NCBI GenBank assembly: GCA_937923735.1
Contig: CALDUJ010000025.1
Location: forward strand, 1-35,516
Direction: 5' to 3'
Length of the DNA stretch: 35,516 bases
Source: an uncultured Flavobacteriaceae bacterium
Lineage (GTDB): Bacteria; Bacteroidota; Bacteroidia; Flavobacteriales; Flavobacteriaceae
Shown: piece by piece, positions 8,529 to 17,312 of the stretch
Layout: each line of letters opens with the position of its first letter
Numbering within the stretch: the first letter of the stretch is position 1
Notes under the pieces: generated by a model
Told to the model about the DNA's origin: nothing
What the model saw: only the letters and a program-made list of their open reading frames with translations
Databases searched by the model: none
Position numbers and translations under genes: made by a program

Positions 8529-11366
8529 ATGTCCGACCAAAAACGACTATTTCTAGTCGATGCATACGCTCTTATTTTTAGAGGTTATTACGCATTTATA
8601 AAGAACCCTAGAATTAATTCTAAAGGAGAAGATACTTCAGCCATTATGGGTTTTATGAATTCTTTGTTAGATGTTATAAAACGTGAGCGCCCAGACCATT
8701 TAGCGGTGTGTTTTGACAAAGGCGGAAGTGCAGATAGGGTGGAAATGTATGAAGCCTACAAAGCCAATAGAGATGAAACTCCTGAAGGCATTAAGACGGC
8801 AGTCCCTTACATCTATGACATATTAAAGGCCATGCACATCCCTATCATGGTGAAAGAAGGGTTCGAGGCAGATGATGTTATAGGCACGCTCTCAAGACAA
8901 GCAGAAAAAGAGGGGTATAAAACTTTTATGGTAACGCCTGATAAAGATTTTGCGCAATTAGTAACGGAAAATGTATTTATGTATCGTCCCGTTTTTGGTG
9001 GCGGTTATGAAACTTGGGGCATCCCAGAAGTACAGAAAAAATTTGAAGTAGAAGACCCAATGCAGGTCATTGATTTTCTGGGCATGATGGGTGATGCCTC
9101 TGACAATATTCCTGGGTTACCTGGTGTTGGCGAAAAAACAGCCAAAAAATTTATTAGCCAATTTGGTAGCATGGAAGGCCTTTTAGCAAATACTGACCAG
9201 TTAAAAGGTAAAATGAAAGAAAAAGTAGAAGCTAATGGCGAACTTGGTCTACTCTCAAAAAAGTTAGCAACCATCATGCTCGATGTTCCTGTAACCTTTA
9301 ATGCGAAGGATTTTGAGCTAGACCAGCCTGATATCGAAAAAGTAAAAGAGATATTCGAAAAATTAGAGTTTAGACGTCTCACAGATAATTTCTTGAAAAC
9401 TTTCGTTGCGGAAACTGTTACTAAATCAGCTACTGATCAAAAACCAGAAGTAGCAACCCCAAAAAAGCCAACTTCTGCTGGAGCTGGGCAGTTCTCATTA
9501 TTTGGCGGTGATATTGCTTCAACAGAAGAACAAACAGAAACCACTAGTAGTCGAAAAACAATCACTACAACTGAGCATTTATACCAAAGTATTGCTCCTG
9601 GTATGGCTATGAAATTATTTGTATCTAATTTACTTAAGCAGAAAAGCGTTTGTTTTGACACAGAAACTACCGGGCTTAATCCAATTACAGCTGAATTAGT
9701 AGGTATTGCTTTTTCTTGGGAAGTTGGTAAAGGCTTTTATGTTCCCTTCCCTGAAGATAAAAATGAGGCGCAAGAACTCATAGAGCAATTACGCCCGTTT
9801 TTTGAAAACGAAGGCATTGAAAAAATAGGTCAGAATCTTAAATACGATATTAAAGTCTTAAAGAAGTATAATCTGCAAGTAAAAGGTAGGTTGTTTGACA
9901 CTATGTTGGCACATTACCTCATTAATCCTGATATGCGACATAACATGGATGTTCTAGCAGAAACATATTTGAATTACACACCTGTTTCCATTACAGAGCT
10001 CATAGGCAAAAAAGGCAAAAATCAATTGTCCATGCGACAAGTACCAGTGGAACAACAAACAGAATATGCTGTTGAAGATGCTGATATAACACTTCAATTA
10101 AAAGAGCATTTTGAAAAAGAATTAGGCGAAGCTAATACCCAAAAACTATTTGATGATATTGAAGTGCCTTTACTTCGAGTGCTTGCTGATATGGAGCTTG
10201 AAGGCATCAACTTAGATACAGAATTCCTTAATTCGCTTTCAGAAGTACTTAATAGCGATATTGCCAATCTCGAGAAAAGCATCTATGAAGCTGCAGGCGA
10301 AGAATTCAATATTGCGTCACCGAAACAACTAGGTGTCATTTTGTTTGAAAAAATGAAACTGGTCGACAAACCAAAAAAGACAAAAACAGGTCAGTATTCA
10401 ACCGCCGAAGATGTCCTCAGTTATCTAGCTAAGGATCATCAGATTATTCAAAATATTCTTGATTTTAGAGGGCTATCAAAACTTAAAAGCACCTATGTAG
10501 ATGCACTGCCAACTCAAGTCGAATCTTCTACTGGTCGTGTACATACCGATTATATGCAAACTGTTGCTGCAACTGGACGTTTGAGCAGTAACAATCCTAA
10601 CTTACAGAATATCCCTATCCGCACAGAACGTGGTCGCCAAGTACGAAAAGCGTTTGTGCCAAGAGACGAAAATCACACCTTGCTGGCTGCAGATTATTCG
10701 CAAATAGAATTGCGGATTATTGCCGCACTAAGTGAAGAAGAAACCATGATTGATGCTTTTAAAAAAGGCAAAGACATTCACGCATCAACAGCAGCCAAAG
10801 TCTTTAATGTCCCTATTGACGAAGTTACACGTGAACAGCGAAGCAACGCTAAAACCGTCAACTTCGGAATCATCTATGGGGTTTCTGCTTTCGGGCTCAG
10901 CAATCAAACCGACCTTAGCAGAACTGAGGCTAAAGAATTGATTGATACCTACTACAAAACTTACCCAAAATTACGCAATTACATGAGCGAGCAAGTTGAT
11001 TTTGCAAGAGATAACGGATACGTACAGACCGTTCTAGGCAGACGTCGTTATCTTAAAGACATTAACTCTCGAAATGCTGTTGTTAGAGGTGCTGCAGAAC
11101 GAAATGCCGTAAATGCTCCTATTCAAGGAAGCGCGGCGGATATCATTAAAATTGCCATGATCAACGTTCATAAGAAATTAGAAGAAGGTAACTATAAATC
11201 CAAAATGCTTTTACAAGTACATGATGAATTAGTTTTTGATGTCTATAAACCTGAATTAGAAGCAATGAAAGTGCTTATTAAATCCGAAATGGAAAGTGCT
11301 TACAAATTATCTGTACCTCTTGATGTTGACTTAGATATTGGCGATAATTGGTTGGAAGCGCATTAA
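8529..11366 (+). CDS. polA: DNA polymerase I
   Basis: At 945 aa this is a full three-domain PolA. The N-terminal 5' nuclease (about 1-295) has LFLVDAYALIFRGYYAF, the acidic DDVIGT and TPDKDFAQL motifs and a helix-hairpin-helix (GLPGVGEKTA). A low-complexity linker (about 305-345) follows. The 3'-5' proofreading domain keeps its metal ligands in FDTETTGL (Asp377, Glu379) and a YAVEDADIT motif. The polymerase domain has motif A DYSQIELR (722-729), motif B RSNAKTVNFGIIYG and motif C QVHDELVFD. It fills gaps in repair and removes RNA primers. A GH109-like gene follows after 16 nt, so they may share a transcript. Confidence 0.98.
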   Translation: MSDQKRLFLVDAYALIFRGYYAFIKNPRINSKGEDTSAIMGFMNSLLDVIKRERPDHLAVCFDKGGSADRVEMYEAYKANRDETPEGIKTAVPYIYDILKAMHIPIMVKEGFEADDVIGTLSRQAEKEGYKTFMVTPDKDFAQLVTENVFMYRPVFGGGYETWGIPEVQKKFEVEDPMQVIDFLGMMGDASDNIPGLPGVGEKTAKKFISQFGSMEGLLANTDQLKGKMKEKVEANGELGLLSKKLATIMLDVPVTFNAKDFELDQPDIEKVKEIFEKLEFRRLTDNFLKTFVAETVTKSATDQKPEVATPKKPTSAGAGQFSLFGGDIASTEEQTETTSSRKTITTTEHLYQSIAPGMAMKLFVSNLLKQKSVCFDTETTGLNPITAELVGIAFSWEVGKGFYVPFPEDKNEAQELIEQLRPFFENEGIEKIGQNLKYDIKVLKKYNLQVKGRLFDTMLAHYLINPDMRHNMDVLAETYLNYTPVSITELIGKKGKNQLSMRQVPVEQQTEYAVEDADITLQLKEHFEKELGEANTQKLFDDIEVPLLRVLADMELEGINLDTEFLNSLSEVLNSDIANLEKSIYEAAGEEFNIASPKQLGVILFEKMKLVDKPKKTKTGQYSTAEDVLSYLAKDHQIIQNILDFRGLSKLKSTYVDALPTQVESSTGRVHTDYMQTVAATGRLSSNNPNLQNIPIRTERGRQVRKAFVPRDENHTLLAADYSQIELRIIAALSEEETMIDAFKKGKDIHASTAAKVFNVPIDEVTREQRSNAKTVNFGIIYGVSAFGLSNQTDLSRTEAKELIDTYYKTYPKLRNYMSEQVDFARDNGYVQTVLGRRRYLKDINSRNAVVRGAAERNAVNAPIQGSAADIIKIAMINVHKKLEEGNYKSKMLLQVHDELVFDVYKPELEAMKVLIKSEMESAYKLSVPLDVDLDIGDNWLEAH

Positions 11367-11382
11367 ATATTAAAAACGTTTT

Positions 11383-12783
11383 ATGAAAAACCTAGGTAGA
11401 AGAGATTTTTTAAGAAAAACAGCCCTATCTGGAGCTGCAGTAGCGGTAAGCCCATTACTGAATAGTTGCGCTGAAACGGAAAATCAGAGGCCGGCATCTG
11501 GTGGGCAATATATGGGTGGATTTGCCGCTCCAAAAATCGAAAACATCCGTATGGCTTTTATTGGTGTTGGAGCAAGAGGTGGTTATCATATGGAATTTGC
11601 AGGTTTATTACCAGGCACCGAAATTGTTGCCATAAGTGACTTGTACGAAGATAATGTAAGAAAGTGGTCAGCAAAAGCTAATGAAATTGGTGGTGGACAA
11701 CGACACAAAGATGTTGCACTTTACTATGGCGATGAGCATAAATGGAAAACAATGCTAGATGAAGTAAAACCAGACGTTGTTTTTATTGCTACCAATTGGA
11801 AGAACCATGCACCTATGGCCATTGAAGCCATGGAAAAAGGTGCCCACGCTTTTGTAGAGGTGCCCATCGCAGTCACTTTAGAAGAGATGTGGGATATTGT
11901 TGATACATCTGAACGTACCCAGAAGCACTGTATGATGATGGAAAATGTTAACTATAGCCGTGATGAACTGATGTTTCTAAATATGTGCCGTCAAGGAGCT
12001 ATTGGAGAGCTACTACATGCCGAAGCTGCCTATATCCACGAACTCCGTTGGCAAATGGAAGAGCAAGAACGTGGTACAGGGTCTTGGAGAACACTTCATT
12101 ATGCCAATAGAAATGGGAATTTATACCCAACACATGGATTGGGCCCTGTGGCTCAGTATATGAATATCGGAAGAACCGACGATACATTTAATACATTAGT
12201 CTCTTACTCAACGCCTTCTCTAGGAAGAAAAAAGTATTCGGAAAAAAATTATGCAGCAGACCATAAATGGAATCAATTAGATTTTAAAGGTGGCGATTTA
12301 AATACGTCCATCATAAAAACAAACTTAGGACGCACTATTATGGTGCAATGGGATGAAACCAGTCCACGACCATATTCCAGACATAATTTAATCCAAGGCA
12401 CTAAAGGCATTCTCGCAGGTTTTCCGACTCGTGCAGCTTTTGATGGAGGTTTTGATGGCATTACCGAAAACCATCATCGTTGGGTACAAGGTGAACATTT
12501 GGCGGCTCTTTATGAGAAGTACGATCATCCTTTATATAAGCGCCTTAATGAGACTGCAAAAGGCAGTGGACATGGCGGTATGGATGGCATTATGGTGTAT
12601 CGTATTATTGAATGTCTACAAAAAGGACTTCCCTTAGATCAAAATGTTTATGAAGGTTGTCTTTGGAGTGCCGTATCACCACTCAGCGAAACTTCTGTAG
12701 CAAATGGTGGAATGCCACAAGTTTTTCCGGATTTCACCAGAGGTAATTGGGAAACAACGACGCCCTTAGATATTGTTGGCTAA
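11383..12783 (+). CDS. Gfo/Idh/MocA oxidoreductase, GH109-type (alpha-N-acetylgalactosaminidase-like)
   Basis: The Rossmann motif FIGVGARGGYH (59-69) opens the NAD-binding domain. The C-terminal half carries segments I recognise from GH109 enzymes such as Elizabethkingia NagA: YIHELRW (217-223), GNLYPTHGLGP (with His251), TIMVQWDETSPRPYSR and FPDFTRGNW. GH109 removes terminal alpha-GalNAc by a redox mechanism using tightly bound NAD. The N-terminus GRRDFLRKT is a twin-arginine signal and LNSC gives a lipidated Cys29, consistent with folding around cofactor before Tat export. Together with the nearby glycosylasparaginase it suggests glycoprotein use. Activity on GalNAc is inferred; some close relatives have other sugar specificities. 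Confidence 0.88.
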   Translation: MKNLGRRDFLRKTALSGAAVAVSPLLNSCAETENQRPASGGQYMGGFAAPKIENIRMAFIGVGARGGYHMEFAGLLPGTEIVAISDLYEDNVRKWSAKANEIGGGQRHKDVALYYGDEHKWKTMLDEVKPDVVFIATNWKNHAPMAIEAMEKGAHAFVEVPIAVTLEEMWDIVDTSERTQKHCMMMENVNYSRDELMFLNMCRQGAIGELLHAEAAYIHELRWQMEEQERGTGSWRTLHYANRNGNLYPTHGLGPVAQYMNIGRTDDTFNTLVSYSTPSLGRKKYSEKNYAADHKWNQLDFKGGDLNTSIIKTNLGRTIMVQWDETSPRPYSRHNLIQGTKGILAGFPTRAAFDGGFDGITENHHRWVQGEHLAALYEKYDHPLYKRLNETAKGSGHGGMDGIMVYRIIECLQKGLPLDQNVYEGCLWSAVSPLSETSVANGGMPQVFPDFTRGNWETTTPLDIVG

Positions 12784-12849
12784 AAATGAAAAGTGTCCGC
12801 TTCTATACCATAAGAAGTAGTTTAGTAATACAAAATAACTGTAACATTA

Positions 12850-12895
12850 TTTCTCAAATACTAAAAACAATTTTCTAAAAAAGTGTTTAGAGAAA
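12850..12895 (+). other. Imperfect hairpin between the GH109 and SDR genes
   Basis: TTTCTC (12850-12855) pairs with GAGAAA (12890-12895), and the stem continues with AAA/TTT and AC/GT. There is no T-run after it, so it is at best a weak terminator or processing stem. Confidence 0.3.
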
Positions 12896-12983
12896 CATGT
12901 TTTTGCAATCAAAAATTTATAATCAATATTAGGTTTTTGCTAATTTAGCGCTTACTAACTATTAACCGTCAATACATCATATC

Positions 12984-13847
12984 ATGAGTGATTCAAACAA
13001 ATCTATGAGTAAAAAAATATGCATTATAACTGGTGCTACATCTGGTATTGGTAAAGAAACCGCATTCGCATTAGCGGAAAAAGGAGGATCGGTTATTGTT
13101 GTTAGTCGCAACGATAAAAAATGTATTTCTACAGTAAAAGCAATAAAGAAAAAAACAGGTAATAACCATGTTGATCATATATCTGCGGACCTTTCAGATT
13201 TAAAACAAGTTCGTAATCTAGCCAGACAGCTTAAGGAAAAGTACCCATGTATTGATGTGCTTATTAATAATGCTGGCGGGTATTTTAAAACACGCCTCGA
13301 AACTGTAGATGATTACGAAATGAATTTTGCTCTGAATCATCTTAGTCCATTTTTATTAACTAATTTACTCATCGACAATCTAAAAGAAAGTAGTCAGGGT
13401 AGGATTATCAATGTATCTTCTAGCGCTCATTTTAAAGGCAAGATTAAATTTGAAGATCTTCAATTACAAAACGATTTTAATGGTTTTAACGCTTATGCGC
13501 AATCTAAATTAGCACTTACATTATTTAACCATAAACTCGCTGAGCAACTTAAAGATACTAACGTAACTGTTAATGCATTGCATCCAGGATTGGTAGCCAC
13601 CAATTTCGGAAAAAACAATGGTTTGCTTAGATTCTATGTAAGACGCCTATTAAACAAAAATGAGATAACCCCACTAGAAGGTTCTAAAACTATTACGTAT
13701 TTGGCTTCTTCGGCAGAGGTGGCTGAGATTACAGGTGGTTATTTTGAAAAAGAAAAAAATACTAAGTCTTCAGACAATTCGTACAATCAGGAACTATCCA
13801 AAAAACTATGGGAGGTTAGTGAAACCTTAACTAATGTATCGTCTTAA
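12984..13847 (+). CDS. Short-chain dehydrogenase/reductase (SDR), retinol-dehydrogenase-like
   Basis: This is a classical SDR: cofactor motif TGATSGIG (16-23), NNAG (95-98), a VSSSAHF serine segment, and the catalytic pair in YAQSK (Tyr171, Lys175). The sequence around HPGLVATNFGKN and the length of 287 aa resemble the RDH/WW-domain oxidoreductase-like SDR branch. It should oxidise or reduce a hydroxyl/carbonyl substrate with NAD(P), with the substrate unknown. An in-frame ATG eight codons in is an alternative start that still leaves the Rossmann fold whole. It stands alone, with about 200 nt before it and 143 nt after it. Confidence 0.9.
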   Translation: MSDSNKSMSKKICIITGATSGIGKETAFALAEKGGSVIVVSRNDKKCISTVKAIKKKTGNNHVDHISADLSDLKQVRNLARQLKEKYPCIDVLINNAGGYFKTRLETVDDYEMNFALNHLSPFLLTNLLIDNLKESSQGRIINVSSSAHFKGKIKFEDLQLQNDFNGFNAYAQSKLALTLFNHKLAEQLKDTNVTVNALHPGLVATNFGKNNGLLRFYVRRLLNKNEITPLEGSKTITYLASSAEVAEITGGYFEKEKNTKSSDNSYNQELSKKLWEVSETLTNVSS

Positions 13848-13883
13848 GATTATCTATTTTTTGTAATCACTTTAAGATTATCT
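13844..13883 (+). repeat. 12-bp direct repeat at the end of the SDR gene
   Basis: TTAAGATTATCT occurs at 13844-13855, spanning the stop codon, and again at 13872-13883. It is AT-rich and could be chance or a small local duplication. Confidence 0.4.
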
Positions 13884-13990
13884 TGATGTATTATAATATG
13901 TTGCCGTATTTCAGGATAAGACATTAATAATATCATATTGGAGTAAGTTTTATAGATTCTCACGTACTAAATCCAATAGGATTTAAACTA

Positions 13991-14962
13991 ATGACCAAAA
14001 AATATTCTGTATTTATAACACTTTTTCTTTTGGGTATCAACGTTAAAGCACAAACTTGTTGTTCTGGCGGTATCCCTTTGTCAAATAATATTGGTTTAAG
14101 CACTCAAAAAAAAGGTACGTTTCAAATAGGTGTAAATTATGATTACAATAATTTAAATACACTTAATAATGAAGATGAAAAATTAGATGATAATGCTCGT
14201 CTGAGAATAACACACAGTGCATTAATAAATGTTGGGTATTCCGTTACAGATAAAATCGCTATTGAAGGCCTTTTTACATGGGTTAATCAGCGCAGAAAAA
14301 TAACACAATTTGGCAACGAAAATTTAGACCAGACTTCTGGAATTGGTGATGCCGTTTTATTACTAAAGTATAATTTAAAGAATCTTATTGGCGAGAATAG
14401 CAATGTAGCTTTAGGTATTGGCACAAAGATTCCTATTGGTTCTTCAACAGAAACCAATGAGCAAGGCATTACGTACAATGCCGATTTACAACCTGGCAGT
14501 AATGCTTGGGATTTAATTTATTGGTCATCAATAAACAAGAGTTTTAATTTTAGACCTTCTCTTAATTTCTCCTCTCGATTAATATATAGAAGTACAGGAA
14601 GTAATAATTCATACTTCGAGGATTCAACTTACAAGTTTGGAAACGAGTTTCAATTCTTCTTAGGATTCTCAGATCAGTTTTTATTATTCAAAACATTAAT
14701 TGACTCTAGCCTAATATTTAAGTATCGAAACGCTGAAAAAGATAAAACTGGAGATTTTAATTTAGATAGCACTGGTGGAGACTGGATTTTTATAATCCCC
14801 AACGTATCAATTAATATTAACTCATCTATTGCATTTTCAACTAGAGTCGAATTACCAATTTATGCTAGAGTTGACGGAACGCAGCTAACACCAACATACA
14901 GATTAACAACTGGGATATTGGTTTCTCTTTTTGAGAAATCTACATTACCAATCATAAATTAA
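13991..14962 (+). CDS. Outer-membrane beta-barrel protein, MetA/transporter-like
   Basis: A signal peptide (about 1-20, ending VKAQ) is followed by TCCSGGIPLS, which puts a Cys-Cys pair at the mature N-terminus. The remainder is a series of alternating amphipathic strands with turns rich in Asn, Asp and Gly, ending in a strand near LTTGILVSLF. This is the pattern of a 12-16-strand barrel of the phenol-MetA/putative-transporter superfamily. The DUF3179 lipoprotein begins only 6 nt after the stop, so the pair is almost certainly one operon. The cargo is unknown, and the CC pair could bind metal, which is inference. Confidence 0.7.
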   Translation: MTKKYSVFITLFLLGINVKAQTCCSGGIPLSNNIGLSTQKKGTFQIGVNYDYNNLNTLNNEDEKLDDNARLRITHSALINVGYSVTDKIAIEGLFTWVNQRRKITQFGNENLDQTSGIGDAVLLLKYNLKNLIGENSNVALGIGTKIPIGSSTETNEQGITYNADLQPGSNAWDLIYWSSINKSFNFRPSLNFSSRLIYRSTGSNNSYFEDSTYKFGNEFQFFLGFSDQFLLFKTLIDSSLIFKYRNAEKDKTGDFNLDSTGGDWIFIIPNVSININSSIAFSTRVELPIYARVDGTQLTPTYRLTTGILVSLFEKSTLPIIN

Positions 14963-14968
14963 AACACT

Positions 14969-16078
14969 ATGAAAACTAAAATTTATTTATTCCTCGCATT
15001 ATTAATGGTTGTTAGTGCATGTAGCAGCAATGGTGACGATAGCGGAACTTCATCCTCGGGAGGAAATGGGGGCAATGGAGACAATGGTGATGGTGACGGT
15101 GACACTAATTCAGGTTGGCTAATCCCAGTTGCAGATGTGAAAGATGGTGGTCCTGGGAAAGATGGTATTCCTTCAATTGATAGACCTACATTCATTAATC
15201 CTGAAGATGAAACAGTTCTAGCTATTACTGATGATGAATTAGTTGTTGGCTATGTAGACAGAGGTCAAGCAAAAGCAATTCCACACTATATACTAGACTG
15301 GCATGAAGTCGTTAATGACAATCTTGATATTCCAGGAGAAGCGATTACAATTTCTTACTGCCCTTTAACCGGAACAGCATTTGGCTGGGAAAGCTCTTCT
15401 GGTGGTATGACTTCTAGTTATGGTGTTTCAGGTTTATTGTATAACACTAATTTAATAATGTATGACAGAAACACAGACAGTAATTGGTCTCAAATGCGTT
15501 TACAATGTGTTAATGGAGAGTTGATTGGAGATGTACCTACCATGGTTGATGTCTTAGAAACAGACTGGGCCACATGGAAACAACTATATCCTGACACCAA
15601 GATTATCAGCGCTAATACTGGATTCGACAGAGCATACGGGTTCTATCCTTATGGAAATTATAAAGAAGACCATGATGCTTTTCTTTTTACACCATCTCCT
15701 ATGAGCGATTTGTTACCCAATAAACAACGCGTATTCGCAATATTGGGTGAAAATAGAGCCAAAGCGTATACGTTTTCACCTTTTACAGGCGGTAATGCCA
15801 TTAGGGATACTTTTAATGGTAAAAATTATTTAGTAGTAGGTAACGAGAAAGCAATAACAGCATTTGAATTAAATGGCAATCTTTCCTTATTAACTTTTGA
15901 ATATGAACTTTCCGATTCAGGTGGATTCTTCAAGGATAATGAGGGCAATATTTGGGATGTTTTCGGAAAAGCTATTTCTGGCCCAAGAATTGGGCAACAA
16001 CTTCAAACACCATCAAAAGTAACAAGCATGTGGTTTGCTGTTGCGGCATTTTATCCAGTTCCTTTATTACAGTCATAG
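14969..16078 (+). CDS. DUF3179 lipoprotein
   Basis: The signal ends in the lipobox VSAC (Cys18), followed by a Gly/Asp/Asn/Ser-rich tether (about 19-46) that would hold the domain off the membrane. The DUF3179 domain begins at DGIPSIDRPTF and includes DDELVVGYVDRGQAKAIPHYIL, WHEVVND, ISYCPLTGTAFGWE and SNWSQM. The YCPLTGTA segment with its single cysteine is the most conserved feature I recall for this family. Function is unknown. The linked barrel gene suggests the two proteins work together at the outer membrane. Confidence 0.85.
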   Translation: MKTKIYLFLALLMVVSACSSNGDDSGTSSSGGNGGNGDNGDGDGDTNSGWLIPVADVKDGGPGKDGIPSIDRPTFINPEDETVLAITDDELVVGYVDRGQAKAIPHYILDWHEVVNDNLDIPGEAITISYCPLTGTAFGWESSSGGMTSSYGVSGLLYNTNLIMYDRNTDSNWSQMRLQCVNGELIGDVPTMVDVLETDWATWKQLYPDTKIISANTGFDRAYGFYPYGNYKEDHDAFLFTPSPMSDLLPNKQRVFAILGENRAKAYTFSPFTGGNAIRDTFNGKNYLVVGNEKAITAFELNGNLSLLTFEYELSDSGGFFKDNEGNIWDVFGKAISGPRIGQQLQTPSKVTSMWFAVAAFYPVPLLQS

Positions 16079-16200
16079 TTTTAAAGATTTTCAAAGTCTC
16101 AATCTAAAAGCTTCAAGTCTTATTTCTTTAGCTAAATGAATAGTTCGTTGAAGATAAAATCTAATAAAACAAACTTTACCAAAATAATGCACATTTAGGG

Positions 16201-16231
16201 TTTGGTAATATCATTATTAATCGTAAATTTG
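16201..16231 (+). promoter_or_regulatory. Consensus Bacteroidota promoter of rplM-rpsI
   Basis: TTTG (16201-16204), a 19-nt spacer, then TAAATTTG (16224-16231) match TTTG-N19-TAnnTTTG completely. Transcription should begin at about 16237, leaving a roughly 40-nt leader before the GTG start of rplM. Confidence 0.88.
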
Positions 16232-16235
16232 CAAA

Positions 16236-16278
16236 CTCTTTTTAAGAGCCAAATGTTTAATACGTAAATATATTTAAT
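16236..16278 (+). promoter_or_regulatory. Short rplM leader with 5' hairpin (possible L13 autoregulatory site)
   Basis: CTCTT (16236-16240) and AAGAG (16244-16248) form a small hairpin at the predicted 5' end of the mRNA. A leader motif upstream of rplM (L13-Bacteroidia) is known in this phylum, in which L13 is thought to bind its own mRNA. I cannot confirm that this leader matches that family. Confidence 0.4.
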
Positions 16279-16734
16279 GTGGATACATTAAGCTACAAAA
16301 CAATTTCAGCGAATAAAGCTACTGCTAATAAGGAGTGGGTTTTAGTGGATGCTGATGGACAAACTCTTGGACGTTTAGCGTCTAAAGTTGCCAAAATGTT
16401 AAGAGGAAAGCACAAACCTAACTTCACACCTCATGTTGATTGTGGTGATAACGTAATTGTTATCAATGCAGAAAAAATCAACTTATCAGGAAACAAGTGG
16501 ACAGAGAAATCTTATATCCGTCACACTGGATATCCTGGAGGACAGAGAAGTTTAACAGCTAATGAGTTATTTGCAAAGAACCCTGCAAGAGTGATAGAAA
16601 AATCTGTAAAAGGAATGCTTCCTAAAAATAAATTAGGAGCAGACTTATTTCGTAATCTAAATGTAGTTGTTGGAGCTGAGCATAAGCATGAAGCTCAAAA
16701 ACCAAAAACTATCAACTTAAACGAGTTTAAATAA
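16279..16734 (+). CDS. rplM: 50S ribosomal protein L13
   Basis: The sequence is a typical L13 (151 aa): [52 protein letters not shown] and GMLPKNKLG. It binds 23S rRNA early in large-subunit assembly. The start is GTG, chosen because the N-terminus MDTLSYKT is conserved in Flavobacterial L13. An ATG at 16277-16279 overlaps it in another frame and gives only a four-codon ORF. It is driven by the consensus promoter at 16201-16231, and its stop overlaps the rpsI start by one base (TAATG). Confidence 0.97.
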   Translation: MDTLSYKTISANKATANKEWVLVDADGQTLGRLASKVAKMLRGKHKPNFTPHVDCGDNVIVINAEKINLSGNKWTEKSYIRHTGYPGGQRSLTANELFAKNPARVIEKSVKGMLPKNKLGADLFRNLNVVVGAEHKHEAQKPKTINLNEFK

Positions 16735-17120
16735 TGGACGTAATTCACAAAATTGGTCGTAGAAAAACGGCTGTAGCTCGTGTATACCTTTCTAAAGTAA
16801 AAGGAAATATCACAGTCAATAAAAAAGACGTTAATACATACTTCCCTACTGCTACTTTACAGTACAAAGTAAATCAGCCATTAGTAATGACTGAAAACGA
16901 AAAAAACTTTGACGTAAAAGTAAATGTTTATGGTGGTGGAATCACTGGTCAAGCAGAAGCTATTCGTTTAGCATTATCTAGAGCCATGTGCGAGGTAGAT
17001 GCAGAGAACAGAACGATTCTTAAGCCAGAAGGTTTATTGACAAGAGACCCAAGAATGGTAGAGCGTAAGAAATTCGGACAGAAGAAAGCTCGTAAGAAAT
17101 TCCAGTTCTCTAAACGTTAA
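16734..17120 (+). CDS. rpsI: 30S ribosomal protein S9
   Basis: S9 is recognisable from IGRRKTAVARVYL at the start, GGGITGQAEAIRLALSRAM in the middle and the basic tail ending KKFQFSKR; the final SKR reaches the P-site tRNA in known ribosomes. The length of 128 aa is normal. Translation is probably coupled to rplM through the one-base stop/start overlap. No T-rich terminator follows, and the structured rpsB leader begins directly, so some transcripts may read through into rpsB. Confidence 0.97.
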   Translation: MDVIHKIGRRKTAVARVYLSKVKGNITVNKKDVNTYFPTATLQYKVNQPLVMTENEKNFDVKVNVYGGGITGQAEAIRLALSRAMCEVDAENRTILKPEGLLTRDPRMVERKKFGQKKARKKFQFSKR

Positions 17121-17125
17121 TATAC

Positions 17126-17280
17126 ATTCCCGACTCGTTTTTGGGAATCTCACGAAGCAAGAGTCGTTGCTTCAATATATATTGAATTTTAACCAGTTAT
17201 TGTTGCCCATGACGGTAAACGTCAGGGTTTAGTTAAGCATCTAAATGGTTGAGGCGAATGTAAAAATGACCACTCAATCA
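17126..17280 (+). promoter_or_regulatory. Structured rpsB leader with complementary hairpin loops
   Basis: Four hairpins fill the gap before rpsB. H1: ATTCCC 17126-17131 with GGGAAT 17143-17148. H2: GAAGCAA 17154-17160 with TTGCTTC 17167-17173. H3: CCC+TGACG 17206-17214 with CGTCA+GGG 17220-17227, one bulged A. H4: TGGTTGAG 17246-17253 with CTCAATCA 17273-17280. The H1 loop GACTC (17132-17136) is the exact complement of the H2 loop GAGTC (17161-17165), so a kissing interaction is possible. A 16-bp palindrome (17171-17186) overlaps the end of H2 and could compete with it. S2 represses its own mRNA in other bacteria, so a similar role here is a reasonable inference. Confidence 0.6.
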
Positions 17281-17312
17281 TTGCTAATCAACAGAACGTA
17301 AACTATTACAAA

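Noticed and set aside
9005-9382. 125-aa minus-strand reading frame within polA
   Set aside because: It is low-complexity and Ser-rich, antisense to the conserved 5' nuclease domain, with no start signals.
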